Positions 27,085 through 36,072 are shown, counted from the stretch's first letter. The stretch: 64,000 bases of DNA from Zoogloea dura (GCF_012927165.1 NZ_JABBGA010000004.1:275567-339566); one strand, 5' to 3'. Notes: generated from the letters alone by a model not told the origin. Program-made: numbers and translations.

Positions 27085-27399
27085 GTGAAGACCGACATCG
27101 TAGACCTCATCGCCAAGCAGGAGCACATCGAGACCGCCGCGCGGGCCCTCAAGGCCATCTCGCACCCCTTGCGCCTCAAGATCCTGTGCGTGGTGGGGAG
27201 CGAGGAAGTCTGCGTGCAGGACATCGTCGAAGCCGTCGGCACATCTCAAAGCAACATCTCGCAGCACCTGGCCATCCTGCGCGACAAGGAAGTCCTGCTC
27301 ACCCGCAAGGATGCCAACCGGGTGTATTACCGGGTCGGCGACCCCCGCACACTGCAGTTGATCGGCATGATGCGCGAAGTGTTCTGCCGGGACGACTGA
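27085..27399 (+). CDS. ArsR/SmtB-family regulator, probable persulfide sensor (SqrR/BigR type)
   Basis: 104-residue winged-helix repressor-type protein. It shows the ArsR pattern ISHPLRLKILCVVG for helix 2, the recognition helix TSQSNISQHLAIL and a wing with NRVYYRV. No metal-site ELCVCDL motif occurs. Cys35 (in LKILC) and Cys101 (four residues from the C-terminus) are 66 residues apart, the same spacing as the sulfide-responsive pair in SqrR (Cys41/107) and BigR (Cys42/108). Together with the rhodanese gene 24 nt downstream this points to reactive-sulfur sensing. A third Cys43 is present. GTG start at 27085. Sensing role is inference. Confidence 0.85.
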   Translation: MKTDIVDLIAKQEHIETAARALKAISHPLRLKILCVVGSEEVCVQDIVEAVGTSQSNISQHLAILRDKEVLLTRKDANRVYYRVGDPRTLQLIGMMREVFCRDD

Positions 27400-27423
27400 C
27401 CCTTCAAGCTCCGGAGTCTTTCA

Positions 27424-27837
27424 GTGGAATTCATCCAGCAACACTGGTATTGGGCTGCGCTCGCAGCCGTCAGCGGCACGCTGCTCATCGTCACCTCGGT
27501 GCGCGGCAGCCGGGGAATCAGCCCGGCCCGGGCCACCCAGCTCATCAACCGTGACGACGCCGTCGTCATCGACGTACGGGATGCCGGCGAATATGCCGCG
27601 GGCCACCTCCTGAACGCCCAGCACATCCCCCTCGGCGAGCTCGAGAAGCGCCTTGGCGAACTCGACAAGCTGAAGGACAAGCCTGTTATCCTCAATTGCC
27701 AGAGCGGCAATCGTTCAGCCTCCGCCTGCGACATCCTGCGCAAGGCCGGCTTCACGCAGGTGCACAACCTCGAAGGTGGCATCGCTGCCTGGGAGCAGGC
27801 CGGCATGCCGGTCAGTCGCAACAAGAAAAAGAAGTGA
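27424..27837 (+). CDS. Membrane-anchored rhodanese-domain sulfurtransferase
   Basis: 137-residue protein. One N-terminal transmembrane helix (residues 9-25) anchors a single rhodanese domain beginning about residue 33. The active-site loop CQSGNRS has the catalytic Cys92, which carries persulfide; the preceding DVRDAGEYAAGHL is the typical first motif. The location with grxC, secB and gpsA is a common proteobacterial arrangement. A terminal basic cluster NKKKK follows. GTG start. Directly downstream of the ArsR-type gene, so it may be its target and co-transcribed. Confidence 0.93.
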   Translation: MEFIQQHWYWAALAAVSGTLLIVTSVRGSRGISPARATQLINRDDAVVIDVRDAGEYAAGHLLNAQHIPLGELEKRLGELDKLKDKPVILNCQSGNRSASACDILRKAGFTQVHNLEGGIAAWEQAGMPVSRNKKKK

Positions 27838-27842
27838 GCATC

Positions 27843-28112
27843 ATGGAACCCAAGATCCTCATGTACGCCACGGCCGTCTGCCCCTACTGCGTGCGGGCCG
27901 AGGGCCTTCTGCGCCGCAAGGGCGTGACCGACATCGAAAAGGTCCGCATCGACACCGACCCCGAACGCCGGGACGAGATGATGACCCGCACCGGCCGCCG
28001 GACCGTGCCGCAAATCTACATCGGCGACTATCACGTGGGCGGCTGTGACGAACTGTTCGCCCTCGACCACGCTGGAAAGCTCGATCCGCTGCTTCGCGGC
28101 GAAGCGGTCTGA
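27843..28112 (+). CDS. grxC: Glutaredoxin 3
   Basis: 89-residue thiol-disulfide oxidoreductase. The dithiol active site CPYC is at residues 13-16, with TVPQIYIGDYHVGG (cis-Pro and glutathione-binding GG) near 53-67, the GrxC pattern. It reduces protein and low-molecular disulfides using glutathione. ATG 27843 follows the rhodanese stop by 5 nt, so both are one transcript that continues to secB. Confidence 0.96.
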   Translation: MEPKILMYATAVCPYCVRAEGLLRRKGVTDIEKVRIDTDPERRDEMMTRTGRRTVPQIYIGDYHVGGCDELFALDHAGKLDPLLRGEAV

Positions 28113-28147
28113 TCAGTTATCCCCCTTTCATCCACGGAAAAACCACC

Positions 28148-28615
28148 ATGTCCGAAACCGCACAACAACCCGTCTTCTCCATCGAAAAGCTCTACGTCAA
28201 GGATCTGTCCGTGGAGGTGCCGAACGCCCCCAAGATCTTCCTGGAGCGTGAAACCCCCCAGATCAACGTGCAACTGCGCACCGAAGGCAACCCGGTCGAT
28301 GAAGGCGTGTTCGAAGTGAACCTGACCGTCACCGTCACCGCCCAGCTGCCCGAAGACAAGACCGTGTTCCTGGTTGAAGTGGCCCAGGCCGGCATCTTCC
28401 AGATCCGCAACGTGCCGCAGGAAGACCTGGAGCCGATCATGATGATCGGCTGCGCCAACATCCTCTTCCCCTACGCCCGCGAAGCCGTCTCCGACGCCGT
28501 GGCCCGCGCCGGCTTCCAGCCCGTGATCCTCGCTCCGGTCAACTTCGAGGCGCTGTACCAGCAGAACCGCCAGCAGGCCGCCGAACAGGCCGGCGCAGAA
28601 GCGACCATCCAGTAA
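28148..28615 (+). CDS. secB: Protein-export chaperone SecB
   Basis: 155-residue cytosolic chaperone that keeps pre-proteins unfolded and delivers them to SecA. Recognisable by FSIEKLYVKDLSVEVPNAP, FLVEVAQAGIFQIRNVP and ANILFPYAREAVSDAVARAGF, all highly conserved; a homotetramer in known cases. The last base of its stop codon overlaps the next start (TAATG). Its position between grxC and gpsA is conserved in proteobacteria. Confidence 0.98.
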   Translation: MSETAQQPVFSIEKLYVKDLSVEVPNAPKIFLERETPQINVQLRTEGNPVDEGVFEVNLTVTVTAQLPEDKTVFLVEVAQAGIFQIRNVPQEDLEPIMMIGCANILFPYAREAVSDAVARAGFQPVILAPVNFEALYQQNRQQAAEQAGAEATIQ

Positions 28616-29067
28616 TGACCCTGCGCCGCTCCCTTGTCGCGGCGCTGTGGACCCTGCCGTTCGCCTTCGCGGCGGCAGGCGCAGGCGCTTCGGACTTCCG
28701 CTCCCTCGCCGAACCGGCGATCCTGTACGACGCGCCGTCCAAGCAGGGCAAGCCGCTCTTCGTGATCCAGCGCCACACCCCGGTCGAGACCGTGGTGAAC
28801 ATCGACCGCTGGGTCAAGGTCCGCGAGCCGGCCGGAAGCCTGCTCTGGCTGGAACGCCGCCAGCTCTCCGAAAAGCGCACCCTGATCGTCACTGCCCCTC
28901 GGGCCGAGATCCGCCAGAAACCCGACGCCGCATCGCCGCTGGCCTTTGAAGCCATCAAGGACGTGGTGCTCGAGCTCGCCGACAAGCCGGCGGATGGCTG
29001 GGTCAAGGTCAAGCACCGGGATGGCACCGCCGGATTCATTCGCATCAATCAGGTCTGGGGGCTCTGA
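28615..29067 (+). CDS. Exported bacterial SH3-domain protein
   Basis: 150-residue protein with a signal peptide (residues 1-24, ending AGAGA) and two SH3-like repeats: [23 protein letters not shown] to [14 protein letters not shown] and a second [12 protein letters not shown] to [17 protein letters not shown]. Bacterial SH3 domains of this kind bind cell wall or peptides in the periplasm, and no enzyme domain is attached. Start overlaps the secB stop, so it is coupled. Precise role unknown. Confidence 0.82.
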   Translation: MTLRRSLVAALWTLPFAFAAAGAGASDFRSLAEPAILYDAPSKQGKPLFVIQRHTPVETVVNIDRWVKVREPAGSLLWLERRQLSEKRTLIVTAPRAEIRQKPDAASPLAFEAIKDVVLELADKPADGWVKVKHRDGTAGFIRINQVWGL

Positions 29068-29072
29068 ACGCC

Positions 29073-30053
29073 ATGCGTATTGCCGTTTTCGGCGCAGGTG
29101 CCTGGGGCACGGCGCTGGCCATCGCCTTCAGCCGCAACCACGCCATCACCCTGTGGAGCCGCGAAGCCTCCGAGATCGAGGCCCTGCGCAAGGACGGAGA
29201 GAACCACCGCTACCTGCCGGGCATCCGCCTTCCGGAGGGCATGCACTTCACCCACGACCTGGCCGAAGCCGCCCAGGCCGACCTGCACCTGGTCGTCACC
29301 CCGCTGGCGGGCCTGCGCGACACCGCGCGCGCGCTGCGCCTGGCCGCCCCGGACACCCCGCTGCTGTGGGCCTGCAAGGGCCTGGAGGCCGGAACCACCA
29401 AGCTGCCGCACCAGATCGTCGCCGAAGAACTGGGGCCAGACGCGCCCTGCGGCGTCCTCAGCGGCCCCAGCTTTGCCGCCGAGGTGGCCCAGGGCCTGCC
29501 GGCCGCCATCACCCTGGCGGCGGGCAACATCGACTTCGCCAGCCACTGGGTGCAGGCACTCCATAACAACCGCCTGCGCCTCTACGCCAACGATGACCTG
29601 GTCGGCGCCGAAGTGGGCGGTGCCGTCAAGAACGTCATGGCGATCGCCGCCGGCGTGGCCGACGGCATGGGCTTCGGCCTCAACGCACGGGCCGCCCTGA
29701 TCACCCGCGGGCTCGCCGAGATCACCCGCCTGGGCATCGCGCTTGGTGCCCGCCGGGACACCTTCATGGGACTTGCCGGCCTCGGCGACCTGGTGCTCAC
29801 CTGCACCGGCGACCTGTCCCGCAATCGCCGGGTCGGCCTGATGCTGGCCGAAGGAAAGACCCTGCCCGACATCCTTCAGGCCCTCGGGCACGTGGCCGAA
29901 GGCGTCAGCACCGCCCGTGAGGTGGCTGCCCTGTCAACACGCCTGGGGGTGGACATGCCCATCACGCTGGCCGTTGCTGGCGTGCTTGCCGGCACCCTGT
30001 CGGCGCGGGATGCCGTGGAACAACTGCTGGCGCGGGACCCGAAACAGGAATAA
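29073..30053 (+). CDS. gpsA: Glycerol-3-phosphate dehydrogenase [NAD(P)+]
   Basis: 326-residue cytosolic enzyme producing sn-glycerol-3-phosphate from dihydroxyacetone phosphate for phospholipid synthesis. The dinucleotide fold begins at once ([14 protein letters not shown]) and the substrate-domain motif with catalytic Lys is [16 protein letters not shown], with [17 protein letters not shown] after it. The length is normal. Last gene of the arsR-rhodanese-grxC-secB-SH3-gpsA run; it converges with trmL. Confidence 0.98.
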   Translation: MRIAVFGAGAWGTALAIAFSRNHAITLWSREASEIEALRKDGENHRYLPGIRLPEGMHFTHDLAEAAQADLHLVVTPLAGLRDTARALRLAAPDTPLLWACKGLEAGTTKLPHQIVAEELGPDAPCGVLSGPSFAAEVAQGLPAAITLAAGNIDFASHWVQALHNNRLRLYANDDLVGAEVGGAVKNVMAIAAGVADGMGFGLNARAALITRGLAEITRLGIALGARRDTFMGLAGLGDLVLTCTGDLSRNRRVGLMLAEGKTLPDILQALGHVAEGVSTAREVAALSTRLGVDMPITLAVAGVLAGTLSARDAVEQLLARDPKQE

Positions 30054-30080
30054 GCCCCCGGCCTGCTTGCGCTTGTCGAG

Positions 30081-30545
30081 TCAGGCGCCACCGGCAAAGC
30101 CATGCTGACGCCAGGCTTCGTAGACCACCACGGCGGCGGCATTGGAGAGATTCAGACTGCGGTTGCCCGGCTGCATCGGGATACGCAGGCGGCGATCACT
30201 TCCGAACTCCTGGTGCAGCGCTTCGGGCAAGCCACAGGACTCGGACCCGAAGACGAACACGTCGCCCGCCTCAAACGCCACCTCCGCGTAGCTCCGCCCG
30301 CCATGGGAGGTCAGCGCGAACATGCGGCGGCCTGCCAGGGCCTCGCGGCATGTGGCCCAGTCCGCGTGCACGGTCACCACCGCCATGTCCCGGTAATCCA
30401 GGCCGGCCCGGATGAGCTGCTTTTCCTCGAGAGTGAAGCCCAGTGGCTGGACGAGATGCAGGCGCGCCCCGGAATTGGCGCACATGCGCATGATGTTGCC
30501 GGTATTGGGAGGGATCTCCGGCTGATGCAGGACAACATGGAACAT
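30081..30545 (-). CDS. trmL: tRNA (cytidine(34)-2'-O)-methyltransferase
   Basis: 154-residue SPOUT-class enzyme that methylates the wobble ribose of some tRNA-Leu. It begins MFHVVLHQPEIPPNTGNIMRMCANSGA, the family hallmark, and has the C-terminal knot region FGSESCGLPEAL, IPMQPGNRSLNLSNAAAVVVYEAWRQ. The length fits TrmL (about 155 residues). Separated from comF by 33 nt in the same direction, so perhaps co-transcribed. Confidence 0.96.
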   Translation of the reverse strand: MFHVVLHQPEIPPNTGNIMRMCANSGARLHLVQPLGFTLEEKQLIRAGLDYRDMAVVTVHADWATCREALAGRRMFALTSHGGRSYAEVAFEAGDVFVFGSESCGLPEALHQEFGSDRRLRIPMQPGNRSLNLSNAAAVVVYEAWRQHGFAGGA

Positions 30546-30578
30546 GGGCGCGGATTGTGCCCGGCTGCCAGCCTTCCA

Positions 30579-31259
30579 TCAAGCCGGCGGCGGCGTACGG
30601 GCCACGATCCGGTTCTCAACCCGGGCAGCCCCCGCCGCCTTCAAGCTCAGCGCCAGCTCGGCCAGGGTCGCCCCGGTCGTCATCACATCATCAAGCACCA
30701 CGATGCGCAGCCCCTTCAGAGGCCGCCTGACTCTGAACGCTCCGCGCATGTTGGCCACCCGTTCGCCCCAGGGCAGTCCTGCCTGGGGACGGGTATCCAG
30801 GTCGCGCACCACCCCGTCCAGCAAGACCGGCAAGCCCCAGCGTCGTGCCAGCGGCCTGGCCAGCTCAGCGGCCTGATTGAAGCCCCGCTGACGCAGGCGG
30901 GCTTCGTGCAGGGGCATCGGCACCACGAGGTCCGCCTCGGGAACCGGCTGCCGGGCCAGCAGGTCGATGAGCAGGCGAAGCACGGCGAGCCGGTGCGCGT
31001 ACTTCAGGGCCTGAACGATGCGGTCCACCGGAAAGGCATAGTCGAGCGCAGCCAGGGTCGCCTCATAGGGCCGCACATGGGCCAGGCAGGCACCGCAGGT
31101 CTGCGCCTCCAAGGCCGGCAACGCGCACACTGGACAACGCGCCAGCCCGATGCCCGGCAGGCTTTCCAGGCAGGCCCGGCACAGCACGCCGTCGCCGCTT
31201 CCGGCGCCGCAGGCGAAACACTGCTGTGGCAGCAGGATACGCAGCGCGGTATCCAGCAT
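30579..31259 (-). CDS. ComF-family double-zinc-ribbon phosphoribosyltransferase-like protein
   Basis: 226-residue protein with four CxxC-type pairs in the first 60 residues (CFACG, CRAC, CPVC, CGAC) forming zinc ribbons and a C-terminal PRT domain with VVLDDVMTTGAT near residue 188. ComF proteins take part in DNA uptake for transformation; GntX of E. coli is a relative used in carbon metabolism. ATG 31259 is chosen; the frame can start at TTG 31289 but without support. It is divergent from bioB, a common arrangement. No other competence genes are in the window. Confidence 0.9.
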   Translation of the reverse strand: MLDTALRILLPQQCFACGAGSGDGVLCRACLESLPGIGLARCPVCALPALEAQTCGACLAHVRPYEATLAALDYAFPVDRIVQALKYAHRLAVLRLLIDLLARQPVPEADLVVPMPLHEARLRQRGFNQAAELARPLARRWGLPVLLDGVVRDLDTRPQAGLPWGERVANMRGAFRVRRPLKGLRIVVLDDVMTTGATLAELALSLKAAGAARVENRIVARTPPPA

Positions 31260-31322
31260 ACCGCCCCTGCCAAGTGCATGATTTGACAACTCCGGACCCC
31301 TTCAGGGAAACTAAAAGGCTTC

Positions 31323-31337
31323 GTAATTTATAATTAC
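31323..31337. promoter_or_regulatory. Palindrome and -10 element between comF and bioB
   Basis: GTAATT-TAT-AATTAC, a perfect inverted repeat with 6-bp arms, containing TATAAT at 31329-31334, which is a good -10 for bioB 27 nt before its ATG. It may be a biotin-dependent operator overlapping the promoter. It does not match the long E. coli BirA box. The ATG at 31361 follows AACAAGGG. Confidence 0.45.
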
Positions 31338-31360
31338 AGCTACAACAAGGGTGCAAGACC

Positions 31361-32347
31361 ATGACCGCAACCATCGCCCAGGCAGAGAACCCCACCACCG
31401 CCAACGCCCCCGCCCGCAAGCGCTGGAGCGTCGCCGAAGTCGAGGCCTTGTTCGCCCTGCCTTTCAATGATCTCCTGTTCCGCGCCCAGCAGGTGCACCG
31501 CGAGAACTTTGACCCCAACGCTGTCCAGCGCTCCACCCTGCTGTCCATCAAGACCGGCGGCTGCTCGGAAGACTGTGGCTACTGTTCCCAGTCGTCCCGC
31601 TACGACACCGGCCTCGAGAAGGAAGCCCTGCTGCCGCTGAACGAGGTGCTCGACAACGCCCGCGCCGCCAAGGCCAAGGGCGCATCGCGCTTCTGCATGG
31701 GCGCCGCTTGGCGCGGCCCGAAGGAGAAGGACCTGGCCCCCGTGCTCGACATGGTCCGGGAGGTCAAGAAGCTGGGCCTCGAGACCTGCGTCACCCTGGG
31801 CATGCTGCGGGATGGCCAGGCCGAGCAGCTCAAGGACGCCGGCCTTGACTACTACAACCACAACATCGACACCTCGCCCGAGTTCTACGGCCAGATCATC
31901 ACCACCCACACGCTGCAGGACCGCCTCGACACCCTCGACAAGGTGCGCGATGCCGGCATCAACGTGTGCTGCGGCGGCATCGTCGGCCTCGGCGAGACCA
32001 AGAAGAGCCGCGCAGCCCTGATCGCCGAGCTGGCCAACATGAACCCGCCGCCCGACTCCGTGCCCATCAACAACCTGGTACAGGTCGAAGGCACGCCCCT
32101 CGGCCAGAACGAAGCCATCGACCCCTTCGATTTCGTGCGCGTGATCGCCGCCGCCCGAATCACCATGCCCAAGAGCTACGTGCGCCTGTCCGCCGGCCGC
32201 CAGGAGCTCGGCGACGGCACCCAGGCCCTGTGCTTCATGGCCGGCGCCAACTCGATCTTCTACGGCGAGCGCCTGCTCACCACCGACAACCCCGACGCCG
32301 ACGCCGACGACAAGCTGTTCGCCCGCCTGGGCCTCAAGTCCGTCTAA
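31361..32347 (+). CDS. bioB: Biotin synthase
   Basis: 328-residue radical-SAM enzyme that inserts sulfur into dethiobiotin. The cluster motif CSEDCGYC at residues 68-75 binds the [4Fe-4S] cluster and SAM. The second-cluster cysteine region (CMGAAWRGP), the [11 protein letters not shown] block and the [12 protein letters not shown] tail complete the family pattern. The 16-nt gap to bioC suggests one transcript. Other biotin genes (bioF, bioA, bioD) are not in the window. Confidence 0.98.
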   Translation: MTATIAQAENPTTANAPARKRWSVAEVEALFALPFNDLLFRAQQVHRENFDPNAVQRSTLLSIKTGGCSEDCGYCSQSSRYDTGLEKEALLPLNEVLDNARAAKAKGASRFCMGAAWRGPKEKDLAPVLDMVREVKKLGLETCVTLGMLRDGQAEQLKDAGLDYYNHNIDTSPEFYGQIITTHTLQDRLDTLDKVRDAGINVCCGGIVGLGETKKSRAALIAELANMNPPPDSVPINNLVQVEGTPLGQNEAIDPFDFVRVIAAARITMPKSYVRLSAGRQELGDGTQALCFMAGANSIFYGERLLTTDNPDADADDKLFARLGLKSV

Positions 32348-32362
32348 GGCACGGCGCATTCG

Positions 32363-33247
32363 ATGAGCATGCCGGACTTCCAGCTCGACCCGCGGCTCGT
32401 GCGCCGTCGGGCCGGGCGCGCTGCGGCCGGCTATGCCACCGTGGACGCCCTGGCGCGGGAAGTCTCCCGCCGCATGGGCGAGCGCCTCGAATACATCCGC
32501 GTCGAACCCCGGCGCATCCTCGACCTGGGCTGTGGCCCGGGTGCCGACCTGCCGACCCTCGGCGAACGCTACCCCGGAATACCCCGGATCGCCATCGACG
32601 CGGCGCCGGCCATGCTGACCCAGGCCCGCGGCGAGCAAGGGCTGCTCAAGCGCCTGATGCGCCTTGGCAAACCCGCCGACCCCGACTTCGTCTGCGCCGA
32701 CGCCGCCGCCCTGCCGCTCGCCCGCGGCAGCGTGTCGCTGGCGTGGTCGAACCTGATGCTGAACTGGCTGCACGATCCGTTGCCAGCCCTCAAGGAGCTT
32801 CACCGGGTACTTGAAGTCGGCGGCCTGCTGATGTTCTCGACCCTCGGCCCCGACACCCTCAAGGAGCTTCGCGCTGCGCTGCCGCCCTCGCAGCACGAGC
32901 ACCTGCACCGCTTCATCGACATGCACGACCTGGGTGACGCCCTGATCGGCGCCGGCTTCTCCGACCCGGTGATGGACATGGAGATGATCACCGTCACCTA
33001 CACCCGCCTCGACGACCTGTTCCGCGACCTGCGCGACAGCGGCTGCAACAACGCTGCCGAAGCCCGCCCCCGCGGCCTCACCGGCCGATCCCACTGGCAG
33101 CAGTTGCGGGCCGCCTACGAGGCCCTGCGCCGCGACGGGCGCCTGCCTGCCAGCGTGGAGGTGGTCTACGGCCACGCCTGGAAGGCCGCCCCGAAAGTGG
33201 CGGAAGACGGACGCTCGGTCATCCAGTTCCAGCGCAAGCCGGCCTGA
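32363..33247 (+). CDS. bioC: Malonyl-[acyl-carrier protein] O-methyltransferase
   Basis: 294-residue class I methyltransferase that methylates the free carboxyl of malonyl-ACP, disguising it as a fatty acid so it can be extended to pimeloyl. SAM-binding motif ILDLGCGPGADLPTL lies near residue 52, with WSNLMLNWLHDPLPALKELHRVLEVGGLL typical of BioC. Next to bioB, which supports biotin assignment. An alternative general name is class I SAM methyltransferase, and the match to BioC is by motif and context. Confidence 0.9.
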   Translation: MSMPDFQLDPRLVRRRAGRAAAGYATVDALAREVSRRMGERLEYIRVEPRRILDLGCGPGADLPTLGERYPGIPRIAIDAAPAMLTQARGEQGLLKRLMRLGKPADPDFVCADAAALPLARGSVSLAWSNLMLNWLHDPLPALKELHRVLEVGGLLMFSTLGPDTLKELRAALPPSQHEHLHRFIDMHDLGDALIGAGFSDPVMDMEMITVTYTRLDDLFRDLRDSGCNNAAEARPRGLTGRSHWQQLRAAYEALRRDGRLPASVEVVYGHAWKAAPKVAEDGRSVIQFQRKPA

Positions 33248-33250
33248 GCC

Positions 33251-33898
33251 ATGCAGCCCATCTGGCTCTTCGACCTCGACAACACCCTCCATAACGCCAG
33301 TCCGCACATCTTCCCGCACATCAACCGGAGCATGACGGCCTACCTGATGCGCCATCTGCAACTGGACGAGCGGAGCGCCAATCGGCTGCGCATGGAGTAC
33401 TGGAAGCGCTACGGCGCCACCCTCACCGGCCTGATGCGCCACCACGGCACCGATCCGGCGCACTTCCTGCACGACACTCACCAGTTCCCCGACCTGTCGC
33501 GCATGGTGGTCTTCAACACCGCGGTACGCCATCTGCTGCGCCGCCTTCCGGGCAGGAAGATCATCTTCTCCAACGGCCCGCAGCACTACGCCGAGGCCGT
33601 CCTCGCCGAGATGGGCATCCGGCCGCTGTTTGCCGATGTCTACTCTGTCGAGCGCATGCGCTTCCACCCCAAGCCCAAGCTCGCCGGCTTCCAGCACCTG
33701 ATCCGCGACCACCGGATCAACCCACGGCACTGCATCATGGTCGAGGACAGTGCCGAAAATCTGCGCACCGCCAAGCGCCTCGGCATGCGCACCGTCTGGA
33801 TCAGCCGCAGCCTGCGCCAGCCGGACTTCGTCGATTGCCAGCTGACTTCCGTGCTCGGACTGGCGCGACACGCGATCTGGGCCCGCACTTCGAGGTAA
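33251..33898 (+). CDS. HAD-family pyrimidine 5'-nucleotidase
   Basis: 215-residue haloacid dehalogenase-like phosphatase. Motif I WLFDLDNTLHNAS starts at residue 4, motif II IIFSNGP near 98, and the Lys/Asp motifs KPKLAGF and VEDSAENLRTAK (residues 137-175) follow. The DLDNTLYxxS pattern and the YWKRYGATLTGLM cap are those of the SDT1/PPM1-like pyrimidine 5'-nucleotidases, which dephosphorylate UMP/CMP. It starts 4 nt after bioC. Its role in pyrimidine salvage is inference. Confidence 0.87.
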   Translation: MQPIWLFDLDNTLHNASPHIFPHINRSMTAYLMRHLQLDERSANRLRMEYWKRYGATLTGLMRHHGTDPAHFLHDTHQFPDLSRMVVFNTAVRHLLRRLPGRKIIFSNGPQHYAEAVLAEMGIRPLFADVYSVERMRFHPKPKLAGFQHLIRDHRINPRHCIMVEDSAENLRTAKRLGMRTVWISRSLRQPDFVDCQLTSVLGLARHAIWARTSR

Positions 33899-33934
33899 AA
33901 TGCCGGATTACGCTACTGAACCAGCGAGTCCGCC

Positions 33935-35011
33935 ATGCCCTTCTCCAAGACCGAAAACCTGAATATCGCGGCCTTCGACCGGATGCCCTCACCGGACGAG
34001 ATCACGGCCACCCTGCCACTCTCCGACAGGGCCGCCCAGGTCGTCACCGAAGGCCGCCGCACCCTCCAGGACATCCTCGACCGCAAGGACCCGCGCATCT
34101 TCGTGGTCGTCGGCCCCTGCTCCATCCACGACCCGGTCGCAGGCATCGACTATGCCCGTCGCCTCAAGGTCCTGGCCGATGAGGTCGCCGACACCCTGGT
34201 GCTGGTCATGCGCGTGTACTTCGAGAAACCGCGCACCTCCACCGGCTGGAAGGGCTACATCAACGACCCCTACATGGACGACTCCTTCCGCATCGATGAA
34301 GGCATGCAGAAGGCGCGCCAGTTCCTGCGCGACGTGAACGAGGCCGGCCTGCCCACCGGCACCGAAGCCCTCGACCCCATCGCTCCCCAGTACTACGGTG
34401 ACCTGATCGCCTGGACCGCGATCGGCGCCCGCACCTCCGAATCCCAGACCCACCGTGAGATGGCCTCCGGCCTGTCCACCCCGGTCGGCTTCAAGAACGG
34501 CACCGACGGCTCCCTCGATGCCGCCGTCAACGGCATCCTGTCCGCCTCCCACCCCCACAGCTTTCTGGGCATCAACGGCCAGGGCCAGTCCTCCGTCATC
34601 CGCACCCGCGGCAACGGCTATGGCCACGTGGTGCTGCGCGGCGGCGGCGGCCGCCCCAACTACGACACGGTGTCGGTCTCCCTGGCCGAGAAGGCCCTTG
34701 AAAAGGCCAAGCTCCCCGCCAACATCGTGATCGACTGCTCCCACGCCAACTCCTGGAAGAACCCGGACTACCAGCCCCTGGTGATGCGCGACGTGGCCCA
34801 CCAGATCCGCGAGGGCAACCAGTCCATCGTCGGCCTGATGATCGAAAGCCACATCGAAGCCGGCAACCAGCCCATCCCCGCCGATCTCTCCCAGCTCCGC
34901 TACGGCTGCTCGGTGACCGACGCCTGCGTGGACTGGAGCACCACCGAGACCATGATCCGCGGCACCCGCGACATCCTGCGCGACATCCTGCCAAAGCGGA
35001 GCGCTGCCTGA
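33935..35011 (+). CDS. aroG: 3-deoxy-7-phosphoheptulonate synthase (DAHP synthase, class I)
   Basis: 358-residue enzyme condensing phosphoenolpyruvate and erythrose-4-phosphate, the first shikimate-pathway step. It has the class I AroFGH features: FVVVGPCSIHDP, EKPRTSTGWKGYINDP, GARTSESQTHREMASGL and GIMIES-like LMIESHIEAGNQ. Whether it is Phe- or Tyr-sensitive cannot be told from the sequence. Start ATG 33935, 36 nt after the nucleotidase. It shares its stop (TGATG) with serB, so they are translationally coupled. Confidence 0.97.
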   Translation: MPFSKTENLNIAAFDRMPSPDEITATLPLSDRAAQVVTEGRRTLQDILDRKDPRIFVVVGPCSIHDPVAGIDYARRLKVLADEVADTLVLVMRVYFEKPRTSTGWKGYINDPYMDDSFRIDEGMQKARQFLRDVNEAGLPTGTEALDPIAPQYYGDLIAWTAIGARTSESQTHREMASGLSTPVGFKNGTDGSLDAAVNGILSASHPHSFLGINGQGQSSVIRTRGNGYGHVVLRGGGGRPNYDTVSVSLAEKALEKAKLPANIVIDCSHANSWKNPDYQPLVMRDVAHQIREGNQSIVGLMIESHIEAGNQPIPADLSQLRYGCSVTDACVDWSTTETMIRGTRDILRDILPKRSAA

Positions 35012-35841
35012 TGAATCTGGTAGTCCAGGGCCCCAAGGTCGAAACCCGCGCCCTGAAGGATCTGGCCGCACTCAGTGGCTCCGGAGGCCTCGGCCGGATT
35101 GGCCCCAATGCCTTCCGGCTGCTCGGCGCCCAGCCCCACGAGGGGCTGGCTGCCTACTGCGACGAACACCAGCTGGATTTTGCCTTCGTCCCGGAGAACC
35201 GCCGCCTGAAGGACTTCCGGCTCTTCGTCACCGACATGGACTCGACCCTCATCACCATCGAGTGCATCGACGAAATTGCCGACATGCAGGGTCTCAAGAC
35301 CGAAGTCGCGGCCATCACCGAAGCAGCCATGCGGGGGGAACTCGACTTCCGGGAATCCCTGACGCGTCGCGTCGCCCTGCTTGAAGGGCTCCCGGAGAAT
35401 GCGCTCGCAAGAGTCTTCAACGAGCGGCTTCAACTCACCCCGGGCGCGGAAAGGCTGATCGACGGTCTCAAACGAGCCGGCATCGTCACGGTGCTGGTAT
35501 CGGGGGGCTTCACCTACTTCACCGACCGGCTACAAAAGCAGCTGGGCTTCGATTACGCCGTCGCCAATCAGCTCGAAGTCCGGGCAGGCAGGCTGACCGG
35601 CAAGGTCAAGGGTGATGTCATCGACGGCGAGGCCAAGCGCCACACCCTGCAGGTGGTACGCAAACACCACGGCTTCGCCCCCGAAACCGTGATCGCTGCC
35701 GGCGACGGCGCCAACGATCTACCCATGCTGACCGAAGCCGGCGTCGGCATCGCCTACCACGCCAAACCGGTGGTGCGCGAAAAAGCCAGCTACGCGCTCA
35801 ACTACAGCGGCCTGGACGGCATCCTCAACCTGTTCGGCTGA
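35011..35841 (+). CDS. serB: Phosphoserine phosphatase SerB
   Basis: 276-residue cytosolic phosphatase completing serine synthesis. An N-terminal region of about 70 residues resembles a regulatory domain, followed by the HAD catalytic domain: VTDMDSTLI with Asp75 and Asp77, VSGGFTYFTDRLQ, and GDGANDLPMLTEAGVGIAYHAKP, giving all four motifs. The ATG overlaps the aroG stop. A weak stem-loop (35919-35949) follows. A second, distant HAD phosphatase is at 57152. Confidence 0.96.
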   Translation: MNLVVQGPKVETRALKDLAALSGSGGLGRIGPNAFRLLGAQPHEGLAAYCDEHQLDFAFVPENRRLKDFRLFVTDMDSTLITIECIDEIADMQGLKTEVAAITEAAMRGELDFRESLTRRVALLEGLPENALARVFNERLQLTPGAERLIDGLKRAGIVTVLVSGGFTYFTDRLQKQLGFDYAVANQLEVRAGRLTGKVKGDVIDGEAKRHTLQVVRKHHGFAPETVIAAGDGANDLPMLTEAGVGIAYHAKPVVREKASYALNYSGLDGILNLFG

Positions 35842-35918
35842 ACGCCGCGCAGGGAGGAGCAGGAATTGGTGCGACTGGCACGAGCGTTCCGTCGCAGAAA
35901 GCCGAAGGGCCCTTTCCC

Positions 35919-35949
35919 GGAGACGTACTGACCGGTTCAATCCGTCTCC
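35919..35949. repeat. Stem-loop downstream of serB
   Basis: GGAGACG (35919-35925) and CGTCTCC (35943-35949) are complementary across a 17-nt loop. There is no T tract, so termination is uncertain; it could be an operator for the NlpC gene beyond. Confidence 0.3.
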
Positions 35950-36072
35950 CGCGCGGCCTTCCCGACCTCTTCACTCGCGACCAGTGCAGTTGCATCCTAG
36001 CGACCACCTGAAGTGCCGTCCGTGGAAGAACTCACATGCTGCAGAACAGCATTGATTATGTTGTCGAAATTC

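Noticed and set aside
31340..33871. Very long minus-strand open frame (843 codons) opposite bioB-bioC
   Set aside because: It is antisense to well-recognised genes and its composition (Gly, Ala, Val, His, Asp, Glu runs) is that expected from reading GC-rich codons backwards.
35930..35950. GGTTCAATCC resembling a tRNA T-loop
   Set aside because: No acceptor, anticodon or D-arm could be folded around it.
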